From Streptomyces chartreusis NRRL 3882 (GTDB lineage: Bacteria > Actinomycetota > Actinomycetes > Streptomycetales > Streptomycetaceae): a stretch of 64,000 nucleotides of DNA. The notes under the pieces are model-generated. The model had not been told where the DNA came from and searched no databases. It saw only the letters and a program-made list of their open reading frames with translations. Location: positions 5,068,001 through 5,132,000 of the forward strand of contig NZ_LT963352.1 in NCBI RefSeq assembly GCF_900236475.1. The letters are read 5' to 3'. Of this stretch, positions 16,416-23,905 are shown in pieces; position 1 is the first letter of the stretch; each line of letters starts with the position of its first letter. The translations under genes were made by a program, and so were the position numbers.

Positions 16416-17105
16416 TTACGCCCCGGGCCCTCGCCTCGCATCCGGTACCTGGTCCGGGCCTGCGTCCGGGGCCGGTCCCGGGTCCGCACGCGGTCCCGGT
16501 TCCCCATCCGCATCCGGTTCCGGATCCGTCGCCAGCCGTGCGTGCAGGTGGGCGTCCCGGAACGCGTCGTGCCGGCCCTCCTGGAAGATCGCCCCGCGCA
16601 GCGTCCCCTCGTACGCGAACCCGCACCGCTCGGCGATCCGGCAGGAGGCGTCGTGGCCGACGGCGTGGTCCAGTTCCAGCCGGTGCAGGCCGAGTTCGGT
16701 GAGGGCCCAACGGGCGGCGAGCAGGAGGGCCCGGGTGGCGACGCCCCGGCCGCGGGCCTCGGGGAGTACCCAGTAGCCGACGCGGGCGACCTTCAGGTGG
16801 TACTTGATCTCGTTGACGCCGATGTGGCCCAGTGCCGTGCCGCTGCGGGCGTCCGCGATCCGGAACGACATGGAGGTGCCCTCCGCCGCGCTCTGGGCCC
16901 GCGCGAGCAGCGACTCCCGGGCGCTCGTCCGGTCCGTGACCAGCCTCAGCGGGGTGTTCCAGCGCCGGAACTCCGGGTCCCGCATGCCGCGCAGCCAGGT
17001 CTCGACGTCGGAGCCGGACGCGGCGTCCCAGGGGCGCAGACGGAGGCCGTGGCCGTGGATTTCCGGGAGGGGGCCGGTCTGGGACCGGTCGCGTATGGGG
17101 GCCAT
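16416..17105 (-). CDS. RimJ/RimL-type GNAT acetyltransferase with acidic Pro-rich tail
   Basis: This 229-residue GNAT of the RimJ/L class has LRLRPWDAASGSDVETWLRG, then TALGHIGVNEI, VGYWVLPEARGRGVATRALLLAARWAL with the acetyl-CoA loop, and LELDHAVGHDASCRIAERCGF. Family members acetylate protein N-termini or small amines. The last 35 or so residues are a low-complexity Asp/Pro/Gly/Ala tail made of DP-, PD- and GP-rich units, encoded by an imperfect short repeat at about 16,425-16,530 and absent from typical relatives. ATG 17105 was chosen over an upstream in-frame ATG that overlaps the DUF35 gene. Confidence 0.85.
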   Translation of the reverse strand: MAPIRDRSQTGPLPEIHGHGLRLRPWDAASGSDVETWLRGMRDPEFRRWNTPLRLVTDRTSARESLLARAQSAAEGTSMSFRIADARSGTALGHIGVNEIKYHLKVARVGYWVLPEARGRGVATRALLLAARWALTELGLHRLELDHAVGHDASCRIAERCGFAYEGTLRGAIFQEGRHDAFRDAHLHARLATDPEPDADGEPGPRADPGPAPDAGPDQVPDARRGPGA

Positions 17106-17136
17106 GGGGCCATTCAAGCGCGTGGGGCGGTGCCGT

Positions 17137-17547
17137 TCACCCGCCGATCGCACCCGGCGCGACACGGAACACCGGGATCCCGTCCCGGAACACGACCTCC
17201 AGTTCCGCCCCGGCCGACAGCTCTCCCGCCGAACCCGTTCCCACGACCTCCGTCATCATCCGCGGCCCCTCGGCGAGGTCGACCACGGCGGCGACGTACG
17301 GGGTGCGTTCCGTGAAGGGCGGCAGGTCGTTGCGGTGGACGACGGACCAGGTGTAGAGGGTGGCCCGGCCGCTCGCGGGCTCCCAGGCGACGTCCTCGCT
17401 CCAGCAGTGCGGGCAGAACTCGCGCGGGTAGTGGTGGGCCCGGGCGCAGGCCCGGCAGCGGCGGATCAGCAGCCGGCCCTCGGCGGCCGCGTCCCAGTAC
17501 GCCCGGGTGAAGACGTCCGGCTCGGGCAGGTCGAACCGCCCGGCCAT
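17137..17547 (-). CDS. DUF35 zinc-ribbon/OB-fold protein (thiolase partner), copy 1
   Basis: This 136-residue DUF35 protein has an N-terminal helix (FTRAYWDAAAEGRLLIRRC), a rubredoxin-like zinc ribbon C-x2-C-x10-C-x2-C (CRACARAHHYPREFCPHC) and an OB barrel with ATLYTWSVVHR and PYVAAVVDLAEGPRMMTEV. In steroid side-chain degradation the ChsH2 DUF35 domain binds the thiolase-like aldolase Ltp2 and is needed for its activity. The thiolase-like gene at 19165 is the obvious partner. The start overlaps the DoxX stop by one base, so the two are coupled. Confidence 0.9.
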   Translation of the reverse strand: MAGRFDLPEPDVFTRAYWDAAAEGRLLIRRCRACARAHHYPREFCPHCWSEDVAWEPASGRATLYTWSVVHRNDLPPFTERTPYVAAVVDLAEGPRMMTEVVGTGSAGELSAGAELEVVFRDGIPVFRVAPGAIGG

Positions 17548-17996
17548 CAGAACAGCCCCAGCGCGCCGTCGAGCGACCAGGTCTGCCAGGACATCCCGAA
17601 CAGGCCGACCACCGACATCAGCGCCATCATCGCGTTCTGCCCCTGCTCGGCCACGTCGTGGATCATGAGGGTGAAGTAGAGGGCGTTGAGGAGGAGCCCG
17701 CCCGCCAGGGCGATCGGGGTGAGGAAGCCGGTGATCAGGCCCAGTCCGAGCGCGAGTTCCGCGTAGACGACGACGTACGCCATCGCGCGCGGGTGGGGCG
17801 CGACGACCGTCTCGAAGCCCGAACGCACGGCGCTCCAGCGGTGCTCGGCGGCTATCCCGGCGGCCCATGTGATGCCGGTGCCCCGTGCGAACCAGGCCTT
17901 GCGGTCCTTGTGCCGCCAGCTCTCCAGCCACCACAGCCCGAGCCCGATCCGCAGCACGGCCAGCCATTCCGCTCCGCTGAGCCAGATCGTGTCCAT
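17547..17996 (-). CDS. DoxX-family membrane protein
   Basis: This 149-residue protein has about four hydrophobic segments: WLAVLRIGLGLWWLESW, AYVVVYAELALGLGLITGFL, IALAGGLLLNALYFTLMIHDV and an ending MALMSVVGLFG. The spacing and the GLWWLE start fit DoxX/TQO-small-subunit proteins, which occur beside redox enzymes and are thought to assist quinone-linked or oxidative-stress chemistry. ATG 17996 has GGGAG 7 bp upstream. A perfect operator lies at 18028-18046, so this gene heads a DoxX-DUF35 operon in the regulon. Confidence 0.85.
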   Translation of the reverse strand: MDTIWLSGAEWLAVLRIGLGLWWLESWRHKDRKAWFARGTGITWAAGIAAEHRWSAVRSGFETVVAPHPRAMAYVVVYAELALGLGLITGFLTPIALAGGLLLNALYFTLMIHDVAEQGQNAMMALMSVVGLFGMSWQTWSLDGALGLF

Positions 17997-18027
17997 GCCC
18001 ATGCTCCCGCATTGCCGCCGACACTGA

Positions 18028-18046
18028 ATCTGACGGTACGTCAGAT
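18028..18046. promoter_or_regulatory. Regulon operator site 4 (perfect palindrome)
   Basis: ATCTGACGGTACGTCAGAT has perfect 8-bp arms. It lies 31 bp upstream of the DoxX start and between that gene and the end of the metallo-hydrolase gene. Confidence 0.78.
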
Positions 18047-18093
18047 CTCGTTCTCCCAACAAGCCCTGGAGCGACCGGCCTTCAGGCGCCCCC

Positions 18094-18981
18094 TCACCAT
18101 TGCACCGCCGTGAAGTCGATCGGCCGGGGGCGCAGCCCCCGGGTGCGATCCGCCAGGGCGCGCACCCGCCGGGACATCTCGTCGGCGGGCAGGCGCCGGC
18201 GGTCGCCATGGCCCGGCAGGAGCCACTCGAAGCGCAGGTCACCGGCCGTCCTGGCCAGGGAACGGGCCAGTTCCTCGATGGAGTGCCACGTCACGCTCTC
18301 GGCGACCTCCAGATCGGCTGTCGTGCGTGACCAGTAGAAGCTGTCGCCGGTGAAGCAGTAACGGTCGTCCGCGAGGTAGAGCACACTGCCCCGGGTGTGG
18401 CCGGGCAGTGGATGGGCGGTGACCCCCTCGCCGATCTCCACGGGGTCCACTCCACGGATCACCCGGTCGGCGTCCGGTGCCGCGTCGAGGTCGCCCTCGT
18501 GGATCCACAGCCGGGCGCCGAAACGGTCCGCGTAGCGGCGGCCGTGCGCGGCATGGTCGCGGTGGGTGAGCAGTACGTCGGTGACCGGGCCCGACGCCGC
18601 GTACCGGGCGGCCAGGTCAGGGCTCCAGCGCGGTGTGTCGATCATCATCGCCGTGCCGGACGGCCGCAGCAGCAGGTAGGAGTTGGCCCCGGCGGTGCGG
18701 GGGGAGTTGTGGCCGCAGAGCAGCACGGCTTCGTCCAGGGCCATGGGGAACGGGTCCAGCGTCGGGTCCGGCCGGCCGGTCGCCGGGCGGATCGAGCGGG
18801 TGGGGCAGGCGAACGCGGCCGCGTGTAAGCGCCGCGTCTCCGCCGCGTCCCTCGGCGGCCGCAGGATCCGCGACCTTCCTTCCGCCTCGCCGATCAGCCC
18901 GGGAGCGAGCTGCCGGGCCACGTCGCAGTTGACGCAGCGGTCGTCCACGTACCAGTCGTCCATGGCAGGCGTAGCAGGCAT
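18094..18981 (-). CDS. Metallo-beta-lactamase-fold hydrolase with ferredoxin-like N-terminus
   Basis: This 295-residue protein has two parts. Residues 8-66 resemble a ferredoxin (C16-x2-C19 in DDRCVNCDVARQLAP and C59-P in FACPTRSI) but keep only three of the Cys, so any cluster would be 3Fe-4S or lost. Residues 75-290 are an MBL fold with VLLTHRDH at 137-143, PGHTRG near 195, TGD at 211 and PGHGD near 258. The zinc motif is a shortened T-H-R-D-H rather than THxHxDH. AAGGAG sits 7 bp before the ATG. Hydrolysis of a thioester or lactone in the pathway is plausible but unproven. Confidence 0.85.
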   Translation of the reverse strand: MPATPAMDDWYVDDRCVNCDVARQLAPGLIGEAEGRSRILRPPRDAAETRRLHAAAFACPTRSIRPATGRPDPTLDPFPMALDEAVLLCGHNSPRTAGANSYLLLRPSGTAMMIDTPRWSPDLAARYAASGPVTDVLLTHRDHAAHGRRYADRFGARLWIHEGDLDAAPDADRVIRGVDPVEIGEGVTAHPLPGHTRGSVLYLADDRYCFTGDSFYWSRTTADLEVAESVTWHSIEELARSLARTAGDLRFEWLLPGHGDRRRLPADEMSRRVRALADRTRGLRPRPIDFTAVQW

Positions 18982-19164
18982 GACAGGGCTCCTTCCAAGG
19001 GGGGAACGGCCCCGAGTGGGGGCGCCGGCTCAGGGACCCCTTCAGGTTCCCCGGTCGCGGCCGAAACCGGTAGGCCCCGCCGATCTTGTGTTCTCACCGC
19101 CGAGCCACTCTCCCGACCTGCCGCTGCGCAAGGCGTTATGCGACCTTTTGCGGTCAGATGCCCC
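18982..19164 (-). promoter_or_regulatory. GC-rich structured leader upstream of the metallo-hydrolase gene
   Basis: This 183-bp gap between the thiolase-like stop and the MBL start contains several potential hairpins on the minus strand, such as CCGGT/ACCGG and GGGA-ACC/GG-GGTCCC around TGAA. There is also a GACC-N6-GGTC dyad at about 19,140-19,155. I recognise no named riboswitch. It may hold a promoter or leader for the MBL gene. Confidence 0.25.
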
Positions 19165-20337
19165 TTACCCCGCCCCCAACACCACCGTCCCCGAGGAGCA
19201 GAACCACCCACCCGTCCCGGACGCCACTCCCAGCCGCGGCAGTGCCCCGTCGGCACCCCGCCGCACCTGCCGCTCCCCGGCCTCCCCCCGCAACTGCCGC
19301 ACCGCCTCCACCAGCAGGAACAACCCCCGCATCCCGGGATGCTGGGCCGACAGCCCACCCCCGTCGGTGTTCACCGGAAGCCCCCCGCCCCCGACCCGCA
19401 GCCGGCCCTTCTCCACGAACGCCCCGCCCTCGCCCTTGCCGCAGAAGCCGAGGTCCTCCAGCGTCACCAGGGTCATGTAGGTGAACGCGTCGTAGATCTC
19501 CGCGAAGTCCATCTCGTCCGGCCGTACGCCCGCCCGCTCGAAGGCCAGCCGTCCGCTCACCGCCGCCGGGGACACGGTGAAGTCCGCCCACCCGGACATC
19601 GCCGCGTGCGAGACGTGCTCCCCGCTCCCCAGCACCCACACCGGCGGAGTACGGCAGTCCGGTACGTACTCCTCCGCCGCCAGCAGCACCGCCGCCCCGC
19701 CGTCGGAACGCACGCAGCAGTGCAGCTTGGTGAAGGGATCGGCGATCACCGGGCCGGCCAGGACCTCGTCCACCGTGACCGGGGTGCGGAACATCGCCTC
19801 CGGGTTCAGGGCCGCGTTGGCCCGGGCCTGGACCGCCACCTCCGCCAACTGCTCGATCGTCGTGCCGAACTCGATCATGTGGCGGCGAGCCGCCATGGCG
19901 TACTTCGCGATCAGGGTGTGGCCGTAGGGGACCTCGAACTGCAGGGGGCCGCGCGTGCCGAAGGACAGCGTCCCGGTGCGGCGGCCCGCACGGACGTCCG
20001 CGCGGGCCGTCGAGCCGTAGGCCAGCAGCACCACGCGCGCGTGCCCGGCCGCGATCGCGTCCGCCGCGTGGGCCGCCATGACCTCCCAGGTGGAGCCGCC
20101 GACGGAGGTGGAGTCGACCCAGGTGGGGCGCAGGCCCAGGTACTCGGCGACCTCGACCGGGGCCAGGGTGCCCAGGCCGGCCGAGGCGAAGCCGTCGACC
20201 AGCGAGCGGTCCAGGCCCGCGTCGGCCAGGGCGCGCCGGGCCGCCTGGGCGTGCAGGGCGTACGGGGTCGCGTCGGCCACCCGGCCGCAGTCCGAGAGGG
20301 CCACGCCGACGACGGCCACTTTCCTCCGGGCAACCAT
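19165..20337 (-). CDS. Thiolase-like lipid-transfer protein (Ltp2-type), copy 1
   Basis: This 390-residue thiolase-superfamily protein of the SCP-x/Ltp branch starts KVAVVGVALSDCGRVADATPYALHAQAARRAL. At the position where thiolases carry the nucleophilic Cys it reads VGGSTWEVMAAHAADAI, with no Cys. It has EIYDAFTYMTLVTLEDLGFCGKGEGGAF and NTDGGGLSAQHPGMRG. Loss of the Cys is also seen in Ltp2, a retro-aldolase that removes propionyl-CoA side chains with a DUF35 partner, so a lyase role is inferred. The DUF35 gene at 17137 is the likely partner. An operator ends 2 bp before the ATG, suggesting a leaderless message. Confidence 0.88.
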   Translation of the reverse strand: MVARRKVAVVGVALSDCGRVADATPYALHAQAARRALADAGLDRSLVDGFASAGLGTLAPVEVAEYLGLRPTWVDSTSVGGSTWEVMAAHAADAIAAGHARVVLLAYGSTARADVRAGRRTGTLSFGTRGPLQFEVPYGHTLIAKYAMAARRHMIEFGTTIEQLAEVAVQARANAALNPEAMFRTPVTVDEVLAGPVIADPFTKLHCCVRSDGGAAVLLAAEEYVPDCRTPPVWVLGSGEHVSHAAMSGWADFTVSPAAVSGRLAFERAGVRPDEMDFAEIYDAFTYMTLVTLEDLGFCGKGEGGAFVEKGRLRVGGGGLPVNTDGGGLSAQHPGMRGLFLLVEAVRQLRGEAGERQVRRGADGALPRLGVASGTGGWFCSSGTVVLGAG

Positions 20338-20339
20338 GA

Positions 20340-20358
20340 ATCTGACGGTACATCAGAT
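20340..20358. promoter_or_regulatory. Regulon operator site 5
   Basis: ATCTGACG-GTA-CATCAGAT has one mismatch to the perfect palindrome. It directly abuts the ATG (20337) of the thiolase-like gene on the minus strand. Confidence 0.72.
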
Positions 20359-20411
20359 ATGCCCGTCGGCGGGAGCGGCAGGACTCTGGGCATCCCCGCC
20401 CCTCCGCCCTA

Positions 20412-20430
20412 ATATGACGCACCGTCAGAT
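20412..20430. promoter_or_regulatory. Regulon operator site 6
   Basis: ATATGACG-CAC-CGTCAGAT has one mismatch. It lies 21 bp upstream of the plus-strand acyl-CoA dehydrogenase start (20452), so sites 5 and 6 give each divergent gene its own operator. Confidence 0.72.
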
Positions 20431-20451
20431 GTGGAGAGAGGTAGATCCCCC

Positions 20452-21633
20452 ATGGACGCCCGCTTCACCGCCGAACAGGACGAGATCCGCCGCACCCTGC
20501 GCGAACTGCTCCACAAGCGCTCCGGCCCCGAGGAGCTGCGGGCCGCCGTCGGCACCCCGGCCGGGTACGACCCGGCCCTGTGGACCGCCCTCGCCGAACA
20601 GCTCGGCCTGCCCGGACTGGCCCTCCCCGAGGCCCACGGCGGTGTCGGCTGCTCGGTCACCGAGCTGGCCCTGGCCTGCGAGGAGACGGGCCGGGTCCTC
20701 GCCCCCTCCCCGCTGCTCGCCACGGCCGTCCTCACGGCACCGCTGCTGCTCGCCCTCGGCACCGACTCCCAGCGCGCGAACCTCCTCCCGGGTATCGCCT
20801 CCGGCAGGCTCACCGCCGCGCTCGCGGTGCCGGGGCCCGCCCTCGCCACCGCCCTCGGGCTCACCGGCCACGACCCGCGCGGGGAGTGGGCCGGCGGCGG
20901 ACGGGCCGGGGGCGTGCAGGCCCGGCGGATCGACGGCGGCTGGCGGCTGTACGGGCAGGCCGACCAGGTCCTCGACGGGCACAGTGCTCACCTGCTCCTG
21001 GTCGCCGCGCACAGCGGCGGCTTCGCCCGCTCCCGCGTCCTGCTCTTCCTCGTGCGTGGTGACGCGGCCGGTGTCACCCGCGTACGGCAGACCGCACTGG
21101 ACGCGACCCGTCCGCAGGCGCGCCTCCAACTGCGAGATGTGCCGGCTGAGTTGCTGGGCGGCGCTGACACCGACTCCCTCCCCGCCCTCGCCCGGCTCGG
21201 CGGCACCGCGGCCGCCTGTCTCGCCGCCGAGGCCGTGGGGGCCGCCGACCGGGTGCTGGAGCGGACCGTCGAGTATGTCGGGCGGCGGGAGCAGTTCGGA
21301 CGGCCGGTCGGCTCCTTCCAGGCGGTCAAGCACCGGCTGGCCGACGTGTACGTCCAGGTGCAGGCGGCCCGCTCGGCGGCGTACTACGCGGCCTGGGCCG
21401 CCTCCCACGGCGAGCCGGTCGGCGGCCTCGCGCTCGCCCAGGCGCTCCAGGCCCTGCGCTCGGCCGCCGCCGAGGGGATCCAGCTGCACGGCGGCATCGG
21501 TTTCACCTGGGAGCACGAGGTTCACCTGTACTTCAAGCGTGCCGCGGGCGACGAGCTGCTGTTCGGGCCGGTGCACCGGCTGCGGGCGCACGCCGCCGAC
21601 GTGGCGCACGTCTTCGAGGAGGCCGGCCGATGA
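20452..21633 (+). CDS. Acyl-CoA dehydrogenase (FadE/ChsE-like)
   Basis: This 393-residue acyl-CoA dehydrogenase starts MDARFTAEQDEIRRTLRELL and continues LPEAHGGVGCSVTELALACEETGRVLAPSPLLA. The C-terminal FAD-binding helices include YVGRREQFGRPVGSFQAVKHRLADVYV and IQLHGGIGFTWEHEVHLYFKRA. The middle domain is divergent, as in actinobacterial alpha2beta2 dehydrogenases (ChsE1/ChsE2) that act on steroid side chains. No beta-type partner is adjacent; the gene at 539 is a candidate. ATG 20452 is preceded by GAGAGAGG. The stop overlaps the next ATG (ATGA). Confidence 0.9.
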   Translation: MDARFTAEQDEIRRTLRELLHKRSGPEELRAAVGTPAGYDPALWTALAEQLGLPGLALPEAHGGVGCSVTELALACEETGRVLAPSPLLATAVLTAPLLLALGTDSQRANLLPGIASGRLTAALAVPGPALATALGLTGHDPRGEWAGGGRAGGVQARRIDGGWRLYGQADQVLDGHSAHLLLVAAHSGGFARSRVLLFLVRGDAAGVTRVRQTALDATRPQARLQLRDVPAELLGGADTDSLPALARLGGTAAACLAAEAVGAADRVLERTVEYVGRREQFGRPVGSFQAVKHRLADVYVQVQAARSAAYYAAWAASHGEPVGGLALAQALQALRSAAAEGIQLHGGIGFTWEHEVHLYFKRAAGDELLFGPVHRLRAHAADVAHVFEEAGR

Positions 21634-22100
21634 GGGGCGTGCGGTTCGTGCAGAAGGTGTCCTCCACGCGGGGTTTCGCGCGGCTGGCGCCGTACGTCTT
21701 CCCGGCCCTGGACCGGGCCGTGCACCGGCTCACGCGCGGAAAGGTGCTGCTCAGCGCGCAGCTCCTGCCGGGTGTGGTGCTGACCTCGACCGGGGCGAGG
21801 AGCGGCCGGCCCCGTCGTACACCGCTGGCCTGTATGCCGGAGGAGGACGGGCGCAGCTGGCTCCTCGTCGGGTCCAACTTCGGGCGGCCGGGGCACCCCG
21901 CCTGGAGCCACAACCTGCTCGCGCATCCCGACGCCCGCATCAGCTGGAAGGGCCAGGACATCCCGGTCACGGCCCGGCTGCTGGAGGGGGCGGAGCGGGC
22001 GGCGGCCTGGCAGGCGGTGCTGGCGTTCTGGCCGCCGTACGCGGCGTATCAGGCGCGGGTGGAGCGGGAGATCCGCTTGTTCAGGATCGTACGAAGGTAG
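21630..22100 (+). CDS. Nitroreductase/deazaflavin (F420)-dependent Ddn-family protein
   Basis: This 156-residue split-barrel protein of the Ddn (DUF385) family has TSTGARSGRPRRTPL, then WLLVGSNFGRPGHPAWSHNLLAHPDARISW, the segments that contact F420 in this family. Members reduce quinones or enones with F420H2. Four-base coupling to the acyl-CoA dehydrogenase suggests that it acts on the same substrate, for example reducing a ring enone. A perfect 15-bp hairpin follows 9 bp after the stop. Confidence 0.88.
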   Translation: MRGVRFVQKVSSTRGFARLAPYVFPALDRAVHRLTRGKVLLSAQLLPGVVLTSTGARSGRPRRTPLACMPEEDGRSWLLVGSNFGRPGHPAWSHNLLAHPDARISWKGQDIPVTARLLEGAERAAAWQAVLAFWPPYAAYQARVEREIRLFRIVRR

Positions 22101-22109
22101 AAAGCGCAA

Positions 22110-22143
22110 CAGGCGGCGGTCCACTCGGGTGGACCGCCGCCTG
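22110..22143. terminator. Bidirectional hairpin terminator
   Basis: Perfect 15-bp arms (22110-22124 and 22129-22143, starting CAGGCGGCGGTCCAC) flank a TCGG tetraloop. It sits between the convergent Ddn-type gene and the TetR gene. There is no U-tract, which is common in high-GC actinobacteria. Confidence 0.8.
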
Positions 22144-22190
22144 GCAGACAGGACTTGGGTGCGGGAAAAGGCCGGGGTCGGCGGGCCGGG

Positions 22191-22838
22191 TTACTTCGTC
22201 GGCTTCCTGCCCGTGACGCCCAGGTGCACCAAGAGTGCGAGGTTCGGCTTCAGTTCGGCCTGCTTGACGCCCCAGGAGGAGAAGCCCTTCTGGTGGGAGG
22301 CGACGGCCGCGAGCATCGCCACCAGCGAACCGGCGACGGCCGCCGGGTTCACGTCCTTGTCGACCCTGCCCTTGGCCTGGAGTTCGGCGACGGCGTCCGC
22401 GAGGGAGTTGTTCACCGAGTTGAGGATCTTCATCCGGAGCTTGTAGAAGCGCTTGTCGCCCTCGGCGGCGCCGAGATCGACGACCCGGAGGATCGCGTCG
22501 TTCTTGCGCCAGAACTCCAGGAACCCGTCGACGAGTTCCTGCGCCGTCTGCCAGCCGGCCTTGCCGGCCCAGGAGCGGCCCTGGAGGAGCTCGGTCAACG
22601 CGGCGCCCTCGGTCGCCATTTGCTCGGCGATCTCCAGGACGGCGCCCTCGACGTCCGGGAAGTACTGGTAGAAGGTCGCGGGCGAAGTGCCCGCCTTCCG
22701 GGCGACATCGATGACTTTGACGTCCCGGTACGGGGAGGAGCTGAGCATCTCGCTGAGGCAGTCGAGCAGCTTCTGCCGGGTCGCCTGCCCACGCCGGCCG
22801 GCCACGCGGCCGTCGACGGTACGCACTTGTCCTGTCAT
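22191..22838 (-). CDS. TetR-family transcriptional regulator, candidate controller of the catabolic regulon
   Basis: This 215-residue TetR repressor has a DNA-binding domain at residues 15-65, with ATRQKLLDCLSEMLSSSPYRDVKVIDVARKAGTSPATFYQYFPD containing the helix-turn-helix. The C-terminal ligand domain is mixed helical (ELVDGFLEFWRKNDAILRVVDLGAAEGDKRFYKLRMKIL). TetR proteins commonly bind palindromes of about 15-20 bp and release on binding acyl-CoA or another pathway intermediate. It is the only TetR here and lies centrally among the twelve operator sites. Its own promoter has only a weak half-site (CGTCAGCT near the start), so autoregulation is uncertain. That this protein binds the sites is inference. 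Confidence 0.9.
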   Translation of the reverse strand: MTGQVRTVDGRVAGRRGQATRQKLLDCLSEMLSSSPYRDVKVIDVARKAGTSPATFYQYFPDVEGAVLEIAEQMATEGAALTELLQGRSWAGKAGWQTAQELVDGFLEFWRKNDAILRVVDLGAAEGDKRFYKLRMKILNSVNNSLADAVAELQAKGRVDKDVNPAAVAGSLVAMLAAVASHQKGFSSWGVKQAELKPNLALLVHLGVTGRKPTK

Positions 22839-22960
22839 GCCGTCAGCTTACCGAGGCGTGATCGGGGCGCGATTCGGCCGACTGCAAATGGGGTGTAAGG
22901 GAGTGCGGGGGCTGGTGTGCCTGGTCTGCGGGCTGCGGCGGTCGCGGTTACGTTGTCGAC

Positions 22961-23683
22961 ATGGCCGAAAACAGGGCATCGGTGTACGCAGAGGGCGTTC
23001 CCTGCTGGGTGGACGCGCAGCTTCCCGACGTCGAGGCGGGCAAGCGGTTCTACGGTGAACTTTTCGGGTGGACCTTCGAGGACTGGTTCGGCCCTTTCGC
23101 GCAGGCGCTGAAGGACGGTGAACCCGTGGCCGCGCTGGTCCGCAAGATGGACGGCCGGCTGCCCACCGTCTGGACCGTGTACTTCGCGACCCCGGACGCG
23201 GCGGCCCTGGTCCGGCGTATCAGGGCGGCCGGCGGGCAGGTCGTCTCGGCGCCGGTGCCGGCCGGCGAGCTGGGCGTCACCGCTCTGGTCACCGACGCGG
23301 AGGGGGCCGTCTTCGCCCTGTGGCAGCCGGGCGAGCACCCCGGCTTCGGCAGGCGGCACGAGCCGGGCACCTTCGCCTGGGCCGAGCTGTACGCCCGGGA
23401 CACCGAGGCGGCCAACGCCTTCTACGGCGATCTCTTCCAGGAGGCCCTGTTCGGACCGGACGCCGAGCCCGACTTCGGCCGCGCCCCGGTCTCCGACGTG
23501 TTCCCGGCCGAGATGCCGCCCCATCTCCTCGTCCACTTCGCCGTCGAGGACGTCCCGGCCGCGCTGGAGGACGTCACCCGGCTCGGTGGCCGGATCCAGG
23601 CCCCGCCCTTCCAGACCTCGTACGGGACGGTCGCCGTCGTCACGGACAATCAGGGGGCGTCCTTCGCGCTGCTGCACCGCTGA
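22961..23683 (+). CDS. VOC-family (glyoxalase/bleomycin-resistance fold) two-domain protein
   Basis: This 240-residue protein has two vicinal-oxygen-chelate modules. The first (about 10-118) begins VPCWVDAQLPDVEAGKRFYGELFGWTFED; the second (about 125-238) begins FAWAELYARDTEAANAFYGDLF and ends VVTDNQGASFALL. The layout matches the CFP-30B/hydroxylase-like group widespread in actinobacteria, where metal binding and substrate are mostly unassigned. It is monocistronic and divergent from the TetR gene. Confidence 0.88.
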   Translation: MAENRASVYAEGVPCWVDAQLPDVEAGKRFYGELFGWTFEDWFGPFAQALKDGEPVAALVRKMDGRLPTVWTVYFATPDAAALVRRIRAAGGQVVSAPVPAGELGVTALVTDAEGAVFALWQPGEHPGFGRRHEPGTFAWAELYARDTEAANAFYGDLFQEALFGPDAEPDFGRAPVSDVFPAEMPPHLLVHFAVEDVPAALEDVTRLGGRIQAPPFQTSYGTVAVVTDNQGASFALLHR

Positions 23684-23905
23684 GCAGGGCCGTGCCGGGC
23701 TGAGCAGGGCTGATCAGGCAGTGTTTGGTCATCATTTGATCGCTTGCGTACGGAGACATCCCAATTGTCACCGGGTTCGCAACCAGGGCTCCGGCCAGGA
23801 AGAATCAGGGTGCGTGCCGCCATGGCGGTGCGGTGGTGAGACGCTGCACGGGGTCGCGTGGAACATGTGGCTTGGCGCGGCTCGTACGGGGAGGTGGCAG
23901 GCAGA

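Noticed and set aside
18982..19164. Glycine-type riboswitch
   Set aside because: A GGGAGAG-like start is present but the conserved CCGAAGG and CUCUCAGGC cores are absent.
22831..22849. Possible operator at the TetR gene start
   Set aside because: Only one arm (CGTCAGCT) matches; the other has about five mismatches of eight, so I did not count it with the twelve sites.
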